In this document: piece by piece, positions 49,973 through 57,858 of the stretch
How the letters are laid out: the number at the start of each line of letters is the position of its first letter
Position numbering within the stretch: position 1 is the first letter of the stretch
From: Paracidobacterium acidisoli
GTDB lineage: Bacteria > Acidobacteriota > Terriglobia > Terriglobales > Acidobacteriaceae
NCBI RefSeq assembly: GCF_003428625.2
Contig: NZ_QVQT02000001.1
Span: forward strand, 744,001 to 808,000
Direction of reading: 5' to 3'
DNA length: 64,000 nt
Translations under genes and position numbers: made by a program
Notes under the pieces: generated by a model
What the model saw: only the letters and a program-made list of their open reading frames with translations
The model's database searches: none
Told to the model about the DNA's origin: nothing

Positions 49973-51514
49973 ATGGAATTGCCTCTGCTGATCCGGGCAA
50001 AAGAAGATGATGCCGGAGAACAGTTTCTGCTGACGCAGATCACCGATGCGCAGAACGCGTGGCCTTCCGTGCAGCTTACGCCGGGCAGGATGCCTCTTCC
50101 CGGCGAACAGTTCCGCTTTCACCTGGATATGACGCAGTGCATCGGCTGCAAGTGCTGCGTGGTGGCGTGCAACGAGCAGAACGGCAATCCGGCGGAGATC
50201 CAGTGGCGGCGCGTGGGCGAGATCGAAGGCGGCGTTTATCCGGATACGATGCGTCACTATCTCTCGATGGGCTGCAACCACTGTCTTGAGCCGACATGCA
50301 TGATCGGCTGCCCGGTGAATGCGTACACGAAAGATCCGCTGACGGGCATTGTGCTGCACAATGCGGAGCGCTGCATCGGCTGCCAGTACTGCACGTGGAA
50401 CTGCTCCTATGGCGTGCCGCAGTTCAATCCGGAGCGCGGCGTGGTGGGCAAGTGCGACATGTGCTACGGGCGGCTGACCGACGGGCGCGAGCCGGCGTGC
50501 GTGGCGTCGTGTCCGGAAGCGGCGATTCGCATTGAGATCGTGAACCAGGAGGAGTGGCGGCGCGAATATGCCGGGCAGGCCAACGCGCCGGGGCTGCCGA
50601 ATGCCGATGACAGCATCTCGACGACGAAGGTGACGATACGGCACCAGCTGCCGCGCGATATCGGCCGCGTGGATACTTCGCGCGTGGAGCCGGAGCATGC
50701 GCACTGGACGCTGATCTTCATGACCGTCTTTACGCAGATGGCGGTGGGCGCGATTGCGTCGATGTCGGCTGCGCAGTCGATTGCGCGGACGACGATCGCG
50801 CGCGTTCCCGCAGCGGGCGTGGTGCTGATCGCGCTCTTCGCGCTGGGCGCGTCGACGCTGCACCTGGGAAGGCCGATCTATGCCTTTCGCGCGCTCAGTA
50901 TGTGGCGTCGCTCGTGGCTGAGCCGCGAGGTGCTCTTCTTCTCGCTTTTTGCGAATGCGGCCATCGCTTACGCCGGGCTGCTGTGGATTGGATCGCGGGC
51001 GAGCCTGATGACAGGCGTGGCGGCGGCGGCGTTGGGAGCGATTGCGGTGTATGCGAGCGCGCGGTTGTATGTGGTGGCGGCGCGGCCGGCGTGGAACAGC
51101 ATCCACACGGTCTTCGAGTTTTATTTATGCGCCGCTTTTACCGGGCCGCTGCTGGCGTCGCTGTTTACAACGAAGCCGAGGCACACGCTGATTCATGCCG
51201 CCACGTGCGGCGTGCTGGCTTTGCTGATACAGCAGGTGGTGAAGTTCCTGTGGCTGCGGCATTCGGCGGTCTTCGAGCTGCGGGCCTCCGGTGATCTGCT
51301 TCGTCACCGGCTGCTTTCCCTGTTCTCGCTTCGCCTCGGCAGCCTGGCGGCGATTGCGCTCGCGCTGATCTTTGCCTCCGGCAGTGTGTGGATTCGCGCG
51401 GCGTGCCTGGCAGCGGCGATTGGAGCCGAGTTGCTGGGGCGGTATCTGTTTTTCGTGAGCGTGGTACCGAAGAATATGGCCGCACCCTATCTGCGGGGGA
51501 GGCACGCCGCATGA
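49973..51514 (+). CDS. Fused Fe-S (DmsB/NrfC-like) and DmsC-like membrane anchor subunit of nitrate reductase
   Basis: A 513-residue fusion. Residues 50-200 carry four [4Fe-4S] Cys groups: C56/C59/C62/C66 in CIGCKCCVVAC, then CNHCLEPTCMIGC, CIGCQYCTWNC, and CDMCYGR with CVASC. Residues about 240-510 form about eight membrane helices resembling the DmsC quinol-binding anchor. No Tat or Sec signal, so the Fe-S part is cytoplasmic. It would pass electrons from the quinol pool to the NasA-type subunit, whose ATG overlaps this stop (ATGA). Classic assimilatory reductases use ferredoxin or NADH partners, so this arrangement is uncommon. Confidence 0.85.
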   Translation: MELPLLIRAKEDDAGEQFLLTQITDAQNAWPSVQLTPGRMPLPGEQFRFHLDMTQCIGCKCCVVACNEQNGNPAEIQWRRVGEIEGGVYPDTMRHYLSMGCNHCLEPTCMIGCPVNAYTKDPLTGIVLHNAERCIGCQYCTWNCSYGVPQFNPERGVVGKCDMCYGRLTDGREPACVASCPEAAIRIEIVNQEEWRREYAGQANAPGLPNADDSISTTKVTIRHQLPRDIGRVDTSRVEPEHAHWTLIFMTVFTQMAVGAIASMSAAQSIARTTIARVPAAGVVLIALFALGASTLHLGRPIYAFRALSMWRRSWLSREVLFFSLFANAAIAYAGLLWIGSRASLMTGVAAAALGAIAVYASARLYVVAARPAWNSIHTVFEFYLCAAFTGPLLASLFTTKPRHTLIHAATCGVLALLIQQVVKFLWLRHSAVFELRASGDLLRHRLLSLFSLRLGSLAAIALALIFASGSVWIRAACLAAAIGAELLGRYLFFVSVVPKNMAAPYLRGRHAA

Positions 51515-53697
51515 AGATCCGCCGCCTGCTGGGACTGGATATTGCGCGGGAGAAGTATGCGTTCGCCAAAGATGCGGCGGTGGGGCACATCTCCGCGCAG
51601 AGGGTAGCGGACACGTGGGTGAAGACGACGTGCGGCTACTGCTCGGTGGGCTGCGGGATGCAGATCGGCGTGCGCGAGGGCAAGGTCGTGACTTCGCGGG
51701 GCGATCAGAACCATTCGGTCAATCGCGGCAAGCTGTGCCCGAAGGGGCTGGCGGAGCACTACGTTCTGAACGCGGAGAATCGCGCGCGCTATCCTCACCT
51801 TCGCGGAAAGAACGGCCTCGAGCGGATTTCGTGGGAGGAGGCGCTGGGCACGATGGCGGGCGAATTCCGCCGCGTTGCGGAGAAGTACGGGCCGCAGGCG
51901 ATCGGCGTCATCAGCACGGGACAGCTGGTTACGGAAGAGTTTTACACGCTGGGCAAGCTGGTGCAGCTTGGGCTGGGCACATCGAATTTCGACGGCAATA
52001 CAACGCTCTGCATGTCGACGGCGGTTTCCGGGTACAAGCGCTCGTTCGGCAGCGACGGGCCTCCGGGCGCTTATGAAGACTTCACCAAAGCCGAGGTGAT
52101 TCTGCTGATCGGCGCCAACATTGCGGAGAATCATCCGATCCTCTGCCAGCATCTGGATGCGAATACGAAGAAGACGCTGATTGTGGCCGATCCGCGTGTC
52201 TCGAAGACGGCGATGATGGCCGATATTTTTCTGCCGGTAAAGCCGAGGTCGGATCTGGCGCTGGTCAACGGCATCGCGCACATTCTCATCCGGGACGGGC
52301 TGATCGACCGGGAATATATCGACCGGCACACGAACGGCTTCGACGAGCTGTGCCGCTTTCTGGATAAGTACGATCCGGAGTACGTGAGCGGCATTACGGG
52401 ACTGAGCACGGAGCTGCTGGAGAGGGTGGCGCACCTTTACGGCAAAGCGAATGGCGCTTTCATCGGCTGGACGATGGGCGTGAATCACAGCTCCAAGGGC
52501 ACGGAGACGGTGAATGCGATCAATAACCTCGCGCTGCTGACGGGCAACGTGGGACGCGTGGGCGGATCGCCGTTTTCGATCACCGGGCAATGCAATGCGA
52601 TGGGCACGCGCGAGACCGGCTTCACCTCAAGCCTGCCGGGGTACCGCAAGTTCGAGAACGAAACAGACCGCGAAGAGCTGGCGAGCCTGTGGGGCGTGGC
52701 CGTCGAGCGCATTCCGACACAGCGGGGGCTGGCGTATCCGGACATCATCAGCGCGGTGCTGCGGAAGAAGATTCGCGCACTGTGGATCATCGCGACGAAC
52801 CCGCTGGTCTCGTTTCCGAATATCGATGTGCTGAAGCAGGCGCTGGGCGAGCTGGAGTTTCTTGTGGTGCAGGATTGCTTTCATCCCACGCCGACGACGG
52901 TGCTGGCGCATATGGTGCTGCCGGCGGCTGCGTGGGGCGAAAAGGAAGGCACGTACACCAACTCCGAGCGCCGCGTGAGCAAGGTGAATGCGGCGGTGCC
53001 GCCTCCGGGTGAGGCGCTGAGCGACTTCGATATCTTTCTTCGCCTGGCCGGGGAGCTGGGCTGCAGAGAAGAGCTGTTTCCTGGATGGAAGGAGCCACGC
53101 GACGCATTTGAAGAGTGGAAGCGTGTATCGGAGGGAAGGCTCTGCGACTACTCCGGCATGACGTATGAGGTGATGGAGGCATACGGCGGCATTCAGTGGC
53201 CGTACCCGAAGAACGCAGACACGGCGCCGACGGCTGCGCGGCGGCTTTATACCGATGGCGTCTTTGAGACGGCGGATGGAAGAGCAAAGCTGATCTGCGC
53301 GGAATGGGAGCCGTTTCCGGAGCAGCCCTCTCAGGATTATCCATTTGTGCTGAATACCGGCAGAACGGTCGAACACTGGCATACGCGCACGAAGACGGGA
53401 GCGATTGCGATTCTGGAGCAGATCGCACCGCGCGCCTGGCTGGAAATGAATCCGGTGGACGCGAAGCGGCTGATGCTGCGGCCGCACGATCTGGTCGATA
53501 TCGTGTCGACACGCGGGCGGGTGCGCAGGGTGGAGCTGCGCGTGACCGAGGTGATTGCACCGGGTCAGGTCTTTGTGCCGTTCCACTTTGCCGAATGGAA
53601 CATCAACGAAGTGACGCAGGATATCTTCGATCCCATTTCGCGGGAGCCGAATTACAAACAGTGCGCGGTGCGCGTGGAGAAGGCAGCGTCAGCGTAA
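51511..53697 (+). CDS. nasA: Assimilatory nitrate reductase catalytic subunit (NasA/NapA-type molybdoenzyme)
   Basis: A 728-residue molybdopterin guanine dinucleotide enzyme. The [4Fe-4S] cluster ligands are C41, C44, C48 (CGYCSVGC) and C76 (GKLCPKG). The Mo ligand is C167 in NTTLCMSTAVSGYKRSFGSD, as in Nas/Nap nitrate reductases; formate dehydrogenases have Cys/SeCys in a different context. No Tat signal, so cytoplasmic and assimilatory. It lacks the C-terminal [2Fe-2S] domain of some NasA proteins; electrons should come from the overlapping fused membrane subunit. Confidence 0.9.
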   Translation: MKIRRLLGLDIAREKYAFAKDAAVGHISAQRVADTWVKTTCGYCSVGCGMQIGVREGKVVTSRGDQNHSVNRGKLCPKGLAEHYVLNAENRARYPHLRGKNGLERISWEEALGTMAGEFRRVAEKYGPQAIGVISTGQLVTEEFYTLGKLVQLGLGTSNFDGNTTLCMSTAVSGYKRSFGSDGPPGAYEDFTKAEVILLIGANIAENHPILCQHLDANTKKTLIVADPRVSKTAMMADIFLPVKPRSDLALVNGIAHILIRDGLIDREYIDRHTNGFDELCRFLDKYDPEYVSGITGLSTELLERVAHLYGKANGAFIGWTMGVNHSSKGTETVNAINNLALLTGNVGRVGGSPFSITGQCNAMGTRETGFTSSLPGYRKFENETDREELASLWGVAVERIPTQRGLAYPDIISAVLRKKIRALWIIATNPLVSFPNIDVLKQALGELEFLVVQDCFHPTPTTVLAHMVLPAAAWGEKEGTYTNSERRVSKVNAAVPPPGEALSDFDIFLRLAGELGCREELFPGWKEPRDAFEEWKRVSEGRLCDYSGMTYEVMEAYGGIQWPYPKNADTAPTAARRLYTDGVFETADGRAKLICAEWEPFPEQPSQDYPFVLNTGRTVEHWHTRTKTGAIAILEQIAPRAWLEMNPVDAKRLMLRPHDLVDIVSTRGRVRRVELRVTEVIAPGQVFVPFHFAEWNINEVTQDIFDPISREPNYKQCAVRVEKAASA

Positions 53698-53730
53698 GCG
53701 CGAGCACACGGCAGCGCAGACACCGCAGCG

Positions 53731-55425
53731 TCAGGAGGGCTTAACAGCTGCGGCGCGGCGAAGCTCGTCGCTGAGAATGACGGCCTCGGCGATTTCACGC
53801 ATGCTCTTGCGCCGCTGACGGCTCTCCTTCTGCATCATGCGATAGGCGTCTTCTTCCTTGATATTGTGATCGCGCTGCAGAAGGCCCTTGGCGCGCTCGA
53901 CCAGTTTGCGGGATTCAAGCTGACCGGAGAGCGCGTTCTTTTCGCTCTCAAGACGAGCCATTTCAATTTCGGCGCCGACCAGGAAGCCGACGGTGGAGAC
54001 AGTCTGCACCTCCCACGGCGTGTAGTGATGCGGCTGGCGATGCTGCACGTTGATGACGCCGACGAGGCCGCCGCGGGCGAGGATGGGCACGGACAGAAAG
54101 GCTTCGAAGGAATCTTCAGGAAGATCCTGGAAGGACTGAAAGCGCGGATCGCGCAGCGCGCCGGAGTCGATGGAGACCGGCTCCCGGTGCTCGGCGACCC
54201 AGCCGGTGATTCCCTGCCCGATCTTCAGGCCGAGGTGATCGATGACGTCGGGGTGGGGATTTTTCGAGCCGCGCAGCACGAGCTGATTCTCTTCGAGCAC
54301 GTAGATGAAGCAGGAGTCGCAGCTCAGAAGCGTTTCAATAAAGCCGACGATCTGGCTGAGCACGGCGTGCAGCGGATCGGAGGAGGCCATCCGGCGGCCG
54401 ATATCGTGTACGAGCTGAATGGCGCTCAGATGGCGTGTGTCGGGCGGCTGCGCCGCTTCCGTGTCGCGCGGGGCGGCGGGCGCGGGAGCCGGTGAGGCTG
54501 CACGCGGCGAAGGCACAAGAGCCGGACGGCTTCCCTGCGCGGCGGTGTCGAGACGCGCCAGCACGGCGCTGTGAGGGGCGGGCCCGCGCTTTTCCTCAAG
54601 CAGCTTTGCCGCTAACTCCGATGCCTCATTCATGAGGAAGCCCATCTTGGGGTGCGACGGCTCGAAGTCGGGCTCGACGCCGTGGCGCGCAAGCTCTTCC
54701 GATGTGCTGGGGCCGATGGAGAGCACGACGGTGCGGCGCATGCCTTCGCGCAGCGCATCGGCGGCGTTCATCTGCTCGGCGACGCGGAAGAGATGGGAGA
54801 CCTGAATCGCCGTGAGAAAGATGATGACATCGAGCTGGCCGGCGATGATGGAGCGAATGGAATTCCGCAGCGGCTCGAGGTCGTCGGGGAGGGCCCACTG
54901 ATAGACCGGGACACGCGTGTACTGCACGTGATGGCGGGTGAGGGCTTCGAGCAGCTCGGGGTTCGGAGTGCCGTACTCCTGCACGGCCGCGCGAAGACCT
55001 TCGAGCGAGGGGCCGAAGGCGCCGTCGAGAGCGTCGATCATCTCGCGCCAGGTGCAGGGCTCGGGCGCGGTGACGGCGACGGGAAGACCCATTTCACGCA
55101 CGGCGGCGCTGGACTTGGGGCCGCGCGTCGCCAGCTTTACGTGGCGCAGCGATTCGATGATGCGGGCGCGGTCGTAGCGGGAGGAGACGATCTCCATGAG
55201 CCGCCTGACGCCGACGCCGGTCATAAAGATGATCAGATCGAATTCGCCGTGGAGGAGACGCCCGGCAAACTCCAGCGCTTCGTGGTTCGATTCGAGTGGA
55301 ATCTCGCGCAGAGCGGATGCGACGACCGGCTCGCCGCCATAAGTGCGGATCAGCTTTTCGATCTCCGCAGCGCGACGATTCTCGAGCGCCAGAACCCGTA
55401 ACCCATTGAAGCTGCCAAACGCCAT
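53731..55425 (-). CDS. HemD-GAF-ANTAR fusion regulator of nitrate assimilation
   Basis: A 564-residue fusion. Residues about 1-275 are uroporphyrinogen-III synthase-like (HemD: two lobes with IIFMTGVGVRRL, IIFLTAIQVSHLF and SIGPSTSEELARHGV). A Pro/Ala linker follows (about 280-330). Residues 335-490 are a GAF domain (IGQGITGWVAEHREPV, FLSVPILARGGLVGVINV). Residues 502-556 are ANTAR (SRKLVERAKGLLQRDHNI, EDAYRMMQKESRQR, SMREIAEAVI), an RNA-binding antiterminator output. HemD-like parts occur in known nitrate regulators (NnaR) with a DNA-binding tail; here the output is RNA-binding. It lies between nas and nir genes and probably senses nitrate, nitrite or tetrapyrrole. Confidence 0.85.
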   Translation of the reverse strand: MAFGSFNGLRVLALENRRAAEIEKLIRTYGGEPVVASALREIPLESNHEALEFAGRLLHGEFDLIIFMTGVGVRRLMEIVSSRYDRARIIESLRHVKLATRGPKSSAAVREMGLPVAVTAPEPCTWREMIDALDGAFGPSLEGLRAAVQEYGTPNPELLEALTRHHVQYTRVPVYQWALPDDLEPLRNSIRSIIAGQLDVIIFLTAIQVSHLFRVAEQMNAADALREGMRRTVVLSIGPSTSEELARHGVEPDFEPSHPKMGFLMNEASELAAKLLEEKRGPAPHSAVLARLDTAAQGSRPALVPSPRAASPAPAPAAPRDTEAAQPPDTRHLSAIQLVHDIGRRMASSDPLHAVLSQIVGFIETLLSCDSCFIYVLEENQLVLRGSKNPHPDVIDHLGLKIGQGITGWVAEHREPVSIDSGALRDPRFQSFQDLPEDSFEAFLSVPILARGGLVGVINVQHRQPHHYTPWEVQTVSTVGFLVGAEIEMARLESEKNALSGQLESRKLVERAKGLLQRDHNIKEEDAYRMMQKESRQRRKSMREIAEAVILSDELRRAAAVKPS

Positions 55426-55626
55426 TCTCTATTCTTTACCGAAATTGCGCCGCGTGCCACGGGAAATGCGCAGCATGCTGCGCGGCCTATCGCGCACATA
55501 ACTATTTCTGATAGCGCGCACAGAGCGGAGACGTTGCCTCGCGGACTTGTGGATCTCCTGAACCGGCCGGAAAGGCAGGTCTGTCCGGCAGATACAGAAG
55601 ATTCGCTTGATGGGAGCGGGACCGGA

Positions 55627-57126
55627 TCAGTTGGCGGAGACTTTTTGCGCTCTGCCCCACTGATAGACCAGCTCCACGTAGCCGTACTGCGCATCGCGAT
55701 CGGAGGGGTAGATTTTGCCGATCACGCTTTTGCCCGAGACGTGCGCGTAATAGAAGTTGACGGCGACATCTTTGGCGGCCTGCCAGTCGGCGCTGACATC
55801 GGCGACGGAGGCGAAGGAGGTGTGTCCGTTGCCGGGGCGGCCGGTGTAGCCGAAGACTTTATTGTCGTACGCGCCGCCGCCCTGATACCAGAGGTCGTTG
55901 CCGGAGGTGAGCTGCAGCCAGTGCAGATCGCTGCGCAGAGCGAGCCGTTTGGAGGGGCTGTCGATGATCTGAACGAACTCGTCGGTGCTGTTCATCAGGT
56001 TGTAGAAGGGGATGCGGGCGTAGATGCGCGGCGTGGGAAGAATCTGGAAGAAGGTGTGGTGCTCGTTGTCGGCCGCGTTGTTGTCGCCGCTGCTGCGGAA
56101 CCATCCGCCGCGGAGCCAAGGCGCGCTGGCGACGCTGCTGAGCTGATAGCCGCCTTCGACTGCTGCCGCATTTGCGCTGTGACTGAGGGCTCCCCAGCTT
56201 CCGTTCTGCAGCGCTCCCCAGAAGAGGAAATCGAAACGGCCGGGGCCAGCGGGCGCGGATGCGAGAAGATTGCCGCCCCAGGTGCCGATGCGGATGTTGC
56301 CGTGATCGGCGGCGCGGACGGCGAGCGCGCGATTGTCGGTCTTCGTGAGGCCGGTGCGGCCATCGTGATAACCGACGGCGAAGGCACGCCACAGAAGATG
56401 CTGATGGGCCGTGGTCTGAGTGAAGGCGAGGTACTGAAGATCGACGTTCAGCTCGGGATTGCCGTTCATGTTGAAGACGCCCTGATCGGCGCGGGCGGCA
56501 ATGGCGGTGATGTCCCAGCGGCCTGCGCCATAGTGGCCATCGGCACCGTCGAAGCTGCGCTGCGCGTTGGAGAATCCGAAGTTGCCGATGAGGCGGTGCG
56601 CGATGCGGTTGGTCTGCAGCCATGCGAGGGTGGCGTCTTTCGGATGGGTCTCCTGCCCGTCGATGAATTCGAAGCGGCCGATGCGAAGGTTTTTATCGCC
56701 GCCGTGGAAGTGATAACGAAGAAATCCCTGTTTGAGAAAGGCCGCGGCAGGATCGGTATCGCTGGCATTGGAGGCGTAATACGTGGCTCCCAGACCAAGC
56801 TGGCCCTGCGCGGTGACGGGCGAGACGGCATCATCGGGCAGGCCGAGAACAGCGGGCTGCGAGAGCTCAAGCTGCCAGTCCCAGTGATGGATGCGCCGGG
56901 CGACGCCGAGACGAACGAGAGATTCGGCGTAACCGTAGGTCTCCGTCTCGGGCGGCGCGGCGAACCACTGCCAGGCGTTGACACGGGTGCGGTCGTACAC
57001 GGAGATGCTGACGGGAAGAGTGCCCGATGACGGCTGCTGCGTCTGCGCGCGCGCAGAGGTCCGCACAGAAATCAGGGAGAGCAGCGAAACAGCTACAGAT
57101 ACAGCAAAGCGATACTTTCTGAACAT
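55627..57126 (-). CDS. Alginate-export-family (AlgE-like) outer-membrane porin
   Basis: A 499-residue protein with a signal peptide (VSVAVSLLSLISVRTSARAQ) and a long run of alternating hydrophobic strands typical of an 18-strand beta barrel, including the alginate-export family pattern LRIGRFEFIDGQE and ending YGYVELVYQWGRAQK. Its site inside the nitrate island suggests nitrate or anion passage through the outer membrane; this is inference. Three repeats (57150-57218) lie just upstream of its start. Confidence 0.75.
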   Translation of the reverse strand: MFRKYRFAVSVAVSLLSLISVRTSARAQTQQPSSGTLPVSISVYDRTRVNAWQWFAAPPETETYGYAESLVRLGVARRIHHWDWQLELSQPAVLGLPDDAVSPVTAQGQLGLGATYYASNASDTDPAAAFLKQGFLRYHFHGGDKNLRIGRFEFIDGQETHPKDATLAWLQTNRIAHRLIGNFGFSNAQRSFDGADGHYGAGRWDITAIAARADQGVFNMNGNPELNVDLQYLAFTQTTAHQHLLWRAFAVGYHDGRTGLTKTDNRALAVRAADHGNIRIGTWGGNLLASAPAGPGRFDFLFWGALQNGSWGALSHSANAAAVEGGYQLSSVASAPWLRGGWFRSSGDNNAADNEHHTFFQILPTPRIYARIPFYNLMNSTDEFVQIIDSPSKRLALRSDLHWLQLTSGNDLWYQGGGAYDNKVFGYTGRPGNGHTSFASVADVSADWQAAKDVAVNFYYAHVSGKSVIGKIYPSDRDAQYGYVELVYQWGRAQKVSAN

Positions 57127-57149
57127 TCCTTCTCCTCATCGTTGAATGT

Positions 57150-57218
57150 CGTGTTTCGAATACACATTGAATGCATGCTTCGAATGCACACCGCATGGCA
57201 TCGTGCTTCGGGTACACG
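57150..57218. promoter_or_regulatory. Three direct repeats upstream of the porin gene
   Basis: CGTGTTTCGAATACACA (57150-57166), CATGCTTCGAATGCACA (57174-57190) and CGTGCTTCGGGTACACG (57202-57218), spaced 24 and 28 bases. Each has internal symmetry around TTCGAA or TTCGGG. They look like a tandem operator or hairpin array for porin control. Confidence 0.5.
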
Positions 57219-57559
57219 TCCACCTGACGCCCGGCTGCGAAACAGCGCGGGGACGAGTTAAAACTCAGGTAAGAGCTGCGGCCTGCGATCAGGCCTCGGC
57301 TGCGTCGGGTGCTGAAAGACACACAGGCGCAGAGGCGTCGGAGGCGAGCCCGGATCAGGCTGCGATGTCGAAGCTGCTCAGCGGAGAGCGGAAGAGATCA
57401 CTGCGGGTCAAACAGCGGACACAGCATGGTGTCCTTTGGAGCTGTTGCTTTCGAACAGCAATAGCACAGGCATTTCGACATTTCAAGCAATATTCATAAA
57501 GACCGCGCATGGAAAGGCTGAGACAACGGAGGCCGTGAAATATGCGGCGGTGCAAAGAT

Positions 57560-57583
57560 CGAAGACAAAGACCCTTGTTTTCG
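57560..57583 (+). promoter_or_regulatory. Leader hairpin with 6-nt loop upstream of nirA
   Basis: Stem CGAAGACAA (57560-57568) / TTGTTTTCG (57575-57583), 9 pairs with one G-U, hexanucleotide loop AGACCC. ANTAR target hairpins have 6-nt loops with A at position 1 and G at 4; here position 1 is A but position 4 is C. Confidence 0.4.
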
Positions 57584-57593
57584 CAATGCGAGG

Positions 57594-57607
57594 CACAGTA
57601 TTCTGTG
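57594..57607 (+). promoter_or_regulatory. Second hairpin of the nirA leader pair
   Basis: CACAG / CTGTG, loop TATT, 10 bases after the hairpin at 57560-57583. Together they form a two-hairpin unit as in ANTAR leaders. Confidence 0.35.
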
Positions 57608-57679
57608 AAGGGACGAAACTCCTCGGAATCCCGGTTCTGGATGGTCTGCCAAAAGCACCGACCCCTCCGGTTTCGTACC

Positions 57680-57700
57680 ATGGCACCCCGCCTGTGCCAT
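57680..57700 (+). promoter_or_regulatory. Leader hairpin shared with nas leader
   Basis: ATGGCAC / GTGCCAT, 7-bp stem, loop CCCGCCT. It contains GGCACC-N5-TGTGCC exactly like the nas leader hairpin at 49827-49849. Confidence 0.4.
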
Positions 57701-57858
57701 TTCTCTGAAGCGATTGCGCCATGCGGCGCGGTTGCTCTTTCACTGCTCCAGGACGAGCCATACGGACGTCAGGCCCACGCCGGGCCGGCACCCTTTCCTT
57801 TGCACATCTGTGCCTGTGGAATGGCCAAACGCAGTCTTCGCCTGGAGGAGTACACAAC

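Larger units (their letters stand above)
57127..57858. other. Long divergent leader region, porin / nirA
   Basis: 732 bases between divergent starts with no supported gene. It has three copies of a 17-base repeat near the porin (57150-57218), a GCTGTTGC / GCAATAGC hairpin (about 57441-57465), and hairpins at 57560-57583, 57594-57607 and 57680-57700 on the nirA side. The ribosome site GGAGGAG (57844-57850) precedes nirA. Parts are A/T-richer than the genome. Confidence 0.5.

Noticed and set aside
51511-53697. Formate dehydrogenase alpha subunit as an alternative call
   Set aside because: The Mo-ligand context (NTTLCMSTA) and the nitrate-gene neighbours favour NasA; FDH accessory genes are absent.
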